A program made the translations under genes and the position numbers. From assembly GCF_036785885.1 (NCBI RefSeq), contig NC_092317.1, positions 4,280,501 through 4,344,500 on the forward strand: a stretch of DNA of 64,000 nt, in the 5' to 3' direction. The DNA is from Coffea arabica (taxonomy: Eukaryota > Streptophyta > Magnoliopsida > Gentianales > Rubiaceae). The notes beneath the pieces are model-generated. The model ran no database searches. It worked only from the letters and a program-made list of their open reading frames with translations, and had not been told where the DNA came from. Within the stretch, counting starts at the first letter, position 1. Every line of letters starts with the position of its first letter. This document shows, in pieces, positions 58,861 through 64,000 of this stretch.

Positions 58861-61601
58861 TGCATCGCTCCACAACTAGGTCTCCTTCTCCGATCGCCGA
58901 TCTTCAATCGAAGCTCTCACGAATTTCTTTTCAACAAGAACAGATCAAAATCGCATTCAATCAGCTCCATTCTCACATCCGAACCAGTTTGATCGAAGTA
59001 CTATTGTCATGATTATCATTATCTGATCATACACTTCAAATATTAATTCAAATTTCGTGCTGTACATTTTCAAATACTGGAAGACTTCCATTTCTATTTT
59101 TTTTTGTCCTCCTGAATTGTGTGTGATTTATGTTCTTGTCAAAGGCTGAAGATGTATTTTCGTCGCTGGCGATTCCATTGATGATGCTTGTTGGATTGAA
59201 GACCGGGGAAATGGCGGACGAAGGACGATTCAGTTCCATTATTATCAATGATAAGAACAACTATTATCCTTCGAATTATAAAGTATTACTATACTAATTT
59301 TAATCTCCTATTTGTTCATGTCGTGATTGTTCAGTGCATACTCATATCAAATTGGACATTGGTCCCGTGCGCGTGAATTTTTCATGTGTTGTGTGTTGTT
59401 CAATTTCTGTATGACGTAAAAGTTGTCGATAATCGAATACTTATGCGCTTCATTTTCCTTAACAGGAACGGGAAAGGAATGGAGATAAATCTGAAGAAGT
59501 ATGCAGTAGATTGGTGGTGGCTATGAGGGGAATGGATGAAAACCTGAGGATTGGTAAATTTGAGGTGATCTTTTTTTTTTGGCATAATCTTCCTGTTAGA
59601 AAATGTTCATCTTGTTGTGATTACTAAGAATTTCACTGATCGCTGGTGTGCTTTTCTTCCGATGAAGAAGGACTATGTAAACAATTAATGGCAGAGGGGA
59701 GTTTTTTTGTCAATGGAATTCTCATTCCGAAGCAGCTCTTTCTTTTTCTTATTGTCTTTCTTAGGATATTGAATAGTATTTCTGTTAGACCTAATAATCC
59801 CTGAGCTTCCCCCCGTCCCTCAACACCACCCCCCCCCCCCCCCCCCCCCCCACAAAAAAGAAAAAAAAATATTGGTTTTCTATGCATAGTGATTACTGAT
59901 TAGGTTAAGGATTAGACTGAGAATATGGTTAGTTCAATGTCATTGGATTATCCAACTGCAGTCCCAATTACACCGAGTTCTCAGCTTTTTGGTTGCTTTT
60001 CTAGTGAAGAAACCATCCAATAGCATTTGATGTGAGATGGCGACTTGTTGACTGTTTCAATTGGTAGGTTGTACTGATCATTTGTTTGCAGGGACTAAAT
60101 GTTGCCGCTAAAGCCACCAAAGCATGCAAGGAGCTAATCCATAAACAAAAACTGCAGCTAATGCAATTAGTGCAGCTTCTGAAACAAATTGAGGCCCAGG
60201 TTAATTCTAGCCAAGATGACATCTTTCAGACCCTTGCTGATCAACGGGCATCTATCCAAAAATTATTTCAGCAAGCTGTTGCATATGTTTATGCCACTCA
60301 CCAATCATGTCAAAGTAATGGCACCTCTATCAACATGGTAAAGCTTCTGAAAATCACTTATGACCATGTTGATTCAGCCCTTGGTTCAGTGGAGATTGGA
60401 GTGGAAAACCTGATGACTAAGCTGGGTGATAAAATGTGCAATCCAATGGTTCAGTATGTTAATGAACTTAAAACTGATGTTGTTACTGGAACCTGTCCGA
60501 ATCTGCTGGCAATGGTGGAGGAGATTGGAGGAGAAATGAGGCTTCGAAGCCTACAGTTGGAGGAAGCAAGAAAAAAGGTGAGAGCAGTTGAAAAGAGTAG
60601 AATCGATGCTTTAAATAAGTTAAGGGAAACTGAAGGAAGAATGGAAATGTTGAAGGAAGAACAGCGTTTTCTTTCAGAAATAAATGATGGTTCAAGAGGA
60701 CATTCTGTTTCTGAGAAGGTATCCCTTAGTTCCTTTGACCAAATTCATTAAAGTTGCATACTTTCCTTGCAAATTTCAGATCATGATCACTCTATCACTC
60801 TAGTAAAACATATAGTAAAGGTAACTCCTTTACCAATCAAGATTATGTGGCTAAAGAACTAAGAAAATTTATCCATAAAAGATAGGAAAAAATGAACTCT
60901 TTTATGTCCTTTTTCTACATTCAATCTACTATGAACGGCATAATACTCAAACTATACTTTTGATTCAGCTTAACACGGATATTCTATCATCTGCTTTATG
61001 ACTGTACATTTGTGAATATCACATTACTCGAGCATCATAATATCAAATACATACATTGTTGGTTTCCTTAAGCCATTAGTTTTTACAATTTCTACTGAAA
61101 GTAGGTTTTGTACATTGCTAGACAGTAATCTTCTCTGAAGCAACTTGTTACGCAGATAGCTTAGGCAGTGTACTCTGGGAATTGTACCTTCTGTATTCTG
61201 ATGCTTTCTATTTTTATGGGCTTCATGAGTATATGGTATGGATAGTCTTTTACGATCTAATCCTAAACTGTTTCCCCTGAATCTAGTCCGTGAAGCTTCT
61301 ATATGCGGAGGAAGATCAAGCTAAGGATGAAAAGCTACTGTGGGAGCTACTGAGGAAAAAAAGAAAACTGCAAGTACCTGACAGTCCATTTGGAGCAAAG
61401 GAGCTTCTAGGCATTGGAACCTGTGAGAGATATCTTAGATCGAAAAGGGCAGTATCTCCAATCAGTTGCAGGCCAAATAAAACTAGCCAATTAGCAGGAC
61501 TAACTCCACAAACTCCGAGGATCGAATTTCGGACACCATTGGGTTCTTCTCCTTCAACCACAATTCATCAAGTTCTGTCACGCAAGCGCATTACTCCCTG
61601 A
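58860..61601 (+). CDS. Uncharacterised plant coiled-coil protein, candidate cell-cycle gene
   Basis: Five coding exons (58860-58997, 59145-59282, 59466-59564, 60092-60718, 61287-61601) join in phase to 438 residues; the exon 2 donor at 59282 is the least certain. I recognise no named family. Visible: a Ser/Thr-Pro N-terminus (HRSTTRSPSPIADLQ), a helical stretch (SKLSRISFQQEQIKIAFNQL), a well-ordered region with AEDVFSSLAIPLMMLVGLKT, long heptad-rich helices (KACKELIHKQKLQLMQLVQ; about 255-330 with MRLRSLQLEEARKKV and SRIDALNKLRETEGRMEML), and a basic C-tail with TP sites (SPISCRPNK, TPQTPRIEFRTP) that could be CDK targets. No membrane segment. A start at 58716 would add 48 low-complexity residues and place the E2F site inside the coding region, so 58860 is preferred. 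The E2F site suggests S-phase expression and a chromosome or cytoskeleton role, but that is inference. Confidence 0.75.
59829..59851. repeat. Run of 23 C in intron 3 of the coiled-coil gene
   Basis: An uninterrupted C tract in otherwise AT-rich intron DNA, followed directly by ACAAAAAAGAAAAAAAA. The minus strand would be a G tract able to form a quadruplex. Its length may be assembly-dependent. Confidence 0.8.
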
Positions 61602-62871
61602 CCACATGGTTGAACAGATGCTGGGCTCCTTGCTTGTTGGTTGATCTAGGAGCAATTAACATGGCTTTTCCTTTGGAAGCTATCCTTTCTTTCTCACCTA
61701 GTGTAAATAGAGTGATTGCCAGAAGCAGTTAAGCGTACATTTGTTTCACCTCAACAGCACTCTCTTATGTTCTATGTAAACTCTAATGGTAGGATGACTT
61801 GGAATTGGAATCTACGTCTTATGGTTGATATTGATTTGCTCGGAAGCATGTAATGATCAGATTCATGGCAAGTATGATTCCCTCTTTTTCTTTTTCTTTT
61901 TTCAAATCCTGCCCCTAATGCTCTAACAAACCTCTTTTAGCAAATAGCTTTCCATCATTAGACTAGGCACGCTTGTTGAACCGGGTTTACTGAACTCTTG
62001 GCGCTACTCGTATTTTGCCATATTCTTGTGTGAATACTAATGAGATTATTTAGTAGCGTCTTGGGCCTACTTTTGTAGCCCAATAGCTGAGTATTCTAAA
62101 AGCTTAATTCATAGCACATTGAAGCCCAATTTCCACATGCTGGCTTAATTTCTTTTGCTCTCGGAGCCTTCTTTTTTTAATAAAGTAACTTTTTTTTTCT
62201 TTTCTTTTTTTTTTTTTTCCAAAAACAGATTTTCATGGCTAACCATTTGGCCAAAGTTGTTTAAAGAAATCGTTTATGGGCTGTTCGTGGGAACTGGGGT
62301 GCCTTGGGCAAAGGGTCTCGGACTTGGCGGTAACCGGCACACAGCAGGAGCCGCCTAATAATCATTTTTTGGCCATCTGTTTCAAGCAGCCTCCGCTCCC
62401 GCTTCTCCAAACCGCCACCTTCCACCGCCAACACCATAACAATATCACAACCGAGCAACTTAGTTGGCTCCTCAAACCACCCTCTCATTTTGTTTTCCTC
62501 CCTAAAAGCCCTCAAGAGCTTCCACTTCCAGGTTCCAATTCCCAAGTGAGGGTTTAAATCTTGATTTTTAGGTATAAAAGAAAATTTTAAAAAAAGAAAC
62601 TCTTATTATCTTTTTCTCTTTATTATTCAGCCTGCTGATAAAAATTGACCAAAAAATATTTTTTCTCTCTTGTGGGGCGGGGGGGGGGGGGGGGGGGTCT
62701 TTGAATGTCATTAATCGTGGAATCAATATTATGTTCTTTAGCTACAGAGATTTGGAGAAAGTAGATTATATTGTCAAGCTCATACATATGATTTTATCAT
62801 TGCTTATAGGTACTTTGTGTCTGAGGTCAATTTCTCCAAGACTGGAACTTTTGCTCCGCTAATCGTAAAAG
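61602..62871. other. Spacer and 5' leader region of PAM16, with G-run
   Basis: Left part is the 3' flank of the coiled-coil gene. From about 62270 the composition becomes GC-richer (GCCTCCGCTCCCGCTTCTCC), probably the transcribed 5' leader of PAM16. A run of 19 G lies at 62679-62697. The frame at 62276-62557 (93 codons) has no recognised motif and is treated as untranslated. Confidence 0.5.
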
Positions 62872-64000
62872 ATGGTATGACGTATTCCGACTTCTGTTTA
62901 CATGTGTTTTGCTTTCTACTTGATTGTAGTTTAGCTTTTGCATGTCTTTATGAACATCTTTTGACCATGAATTTAAAAGATTTGGCATAATTTTGTTTTT
63001 GGAGTTAAACTTTTTGCTTGGCTTCAAGCAGAATTTGAGAGAATTGAATAACTGATAAAGGTGTCTACTTTTGTGAAAAATTTTCCAGTTCTGAACGCAC
63101 AATGCATCAAAAAGGCTTAATTAATGTTCTTCTTTATGTTCGCTTTGCTACACACGTTTGTGCATCTTTTCACATTCGATGTCCTTTTCGACCCACATTT
63201 TCTTGTTTGCTCCTAGCAACTGTTGACAAACATATCAAATACTTCAACCTCGTTTAACTTCTTGTTGCAGGCAGCTAGAATTCTGGCAAATCTAATTGTA
63301 ATTGGCTCAGGAGTAATGGCACGTGCTTTTGTCCAAGCGTATCGTCAGGCACTTGCAAGTTGCAAGTAAGTTTCTTTTCTGCAGCTTATATTTTTTTTTT
63401 TTCAGTTGTTATGGGTTGCAGCTTATATTTTTCTGCGTTTTGTACTTTTGTTCCATCTTCAGGTATAAAATTAATGGTATTTGATAAAAGGGTAGATATG
63501 ATTAACTAGGCCGTACTAGTGCCAGAGAATTTGCCACCCAATTTTTCTTGTATCAAATAGGTCAATGAACTATTCAAAGTGATGTAGTATCTTCCCTCTG
63601 ATAATGGTAGCTACTAACTTGGGTGATTTATGATGTGGGGGGCTTGTTGCGTTGGAGGGGAACTGGGCAAGAGAGGGGAGTGGGGTTGTTCTGGAAGTGC
63701 AATTATAGGTGCCGAAGGGCCATGTTGACTTGCTAGGAGTGGATATCAAGGGCTGGGAAGAGTTTGGTTGAGCAAAGTGGTAGTGTGTGGAGTTCACAAT
63801 TCTAATGTATACTTGGTGGAATCAAATGCAATCCTGTTATATAACAGAGCACAGTGGTATTCATTGAAAATCTAAACGTGTGCTTTTTGAGCTTCATTAT
63901 TGCACAATAAAGTCAGCAATTAAAGCCCTAGGGGGAAGAGAATCTGAATTGATGATTGCAATGGAATGTTATTGACTTGAAACATTTCGGACTTTCTAAT
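62872..64000 (+). CDS. PAM16: Mitochondrial import motor subunit PAM16/TIM16, 5' part only
   Basis: Exon 1 contributes only the start codon: ATG at 62872-62874 is followed at once by the donor GTATGA. Exon 2 (63271-63365) starts after TTGTTGCAG and reads AARILANLIVIGSGVMARAF then VQAYRQALASC, ending at AA before GTAAGT. Joined, M-AARILANLIVIGSG is the conserved N-terminus of plant PAM16, a J-like protein that sits at the matrix side of TIM23 and restrains the Hsp70 import motor with PAM18; in Arabidopsis PAM16 also dampens immunity. The rest, including the J-like domain, lies beyond base 64000; 63366-64000 is intron. A splice-independent alternative start is the internal Met (VMARAF), which would lose the membrane-anchoring segment. 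Confidence 0.85.

Noticed and set aside
1-64000. LTR retrotransposons, CRISPR arrays, bacterial-type operons, rRNA genes
   Set aside because: No long terminal repeats, integrase/reverse-transcriptase motifs, spaced repeats or rRNA sequence were recognised anywhere.

Overview
This is nuclear DNA of a flowering plant, almost certainly a eudicot. It is AT-rich, its genes carry GT-AG introns, and it holds single-copy plant genes such as LEAFY, IRX10L, CRL and a DYW-class PPR gene, interspersed with many small non-autonomous DNA transposons and tRNA-derived SINEs. The species cannot be named from the sequence. No LTR retrotransposon or virus-like element was recognised. Exon structures were built by eye from splice signals, reading-frame phase and remembered family sequences, not by alignment.

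Region 1 (about 1-20.5 kb) is a tandem array of NDR1/HIN1-like (LEA_2) membrane-protein genes, all on the minus strand. Three copies look whole (1.1, 18.2 and 19.8 kb). One has an open body but its ancestral start is knocked out of frame by a 5-nt duplication (5.4 kb). One is cut off just after its membrane segment where an AT-rich transposon-like repeat begins (16.7 kb). One is only an N-terminal scrap (17.2 kb). Between them lie a Mutator-like element with a 9-bp target duplication, a 679-bp hAT element with a perfect 8-bp target duplication, and a long AT-rich cluster of repeats containing GTAAGTTT-like motifs.

Region 2 (21-43.5 kb) holds five housekeeping or plastid/wall genes: CRL (plastid division, minus), a plastid rubredoxin-like protein (minus), the xylan xylosyltransferase IRX10L (minus), a short SEC14/CRAL-TRIO lipid-transfer protein (plus) and a DYW PPR RNA-editing protein (minus) whose targeting peptide is on a separate 5' exon.

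Region 3 (43.5-64 kb) holds the floral regulator LEAFY (plus) with a long upstream region that contains a perfect 30-bp inverted repeat, a eukaryotic-type glycyl-tRNA synthetase lacking the usual plant N-terminal extension (minus), an uncharacterised coiled-coil protein with a palindromic E2F site at its start codon (plus), and the first coding exons of PAM16/TIM16 (plus), which runs off the right edge.

From memory of Arabidopsis gene order, IRX10L, LFY and a PAM16-like gene are close neighbours on chromosome 5, and CRL sits beside a rubredoxin-like gene elsewhere on that chromosome. The window therefore looks like an ancestral eudicot block with the NHL array next to it. The genes do not form a pathway; each acts in its own compartment (plastid envelope, plastid, Golgi, cytosol, mitochondrion, nucleus).
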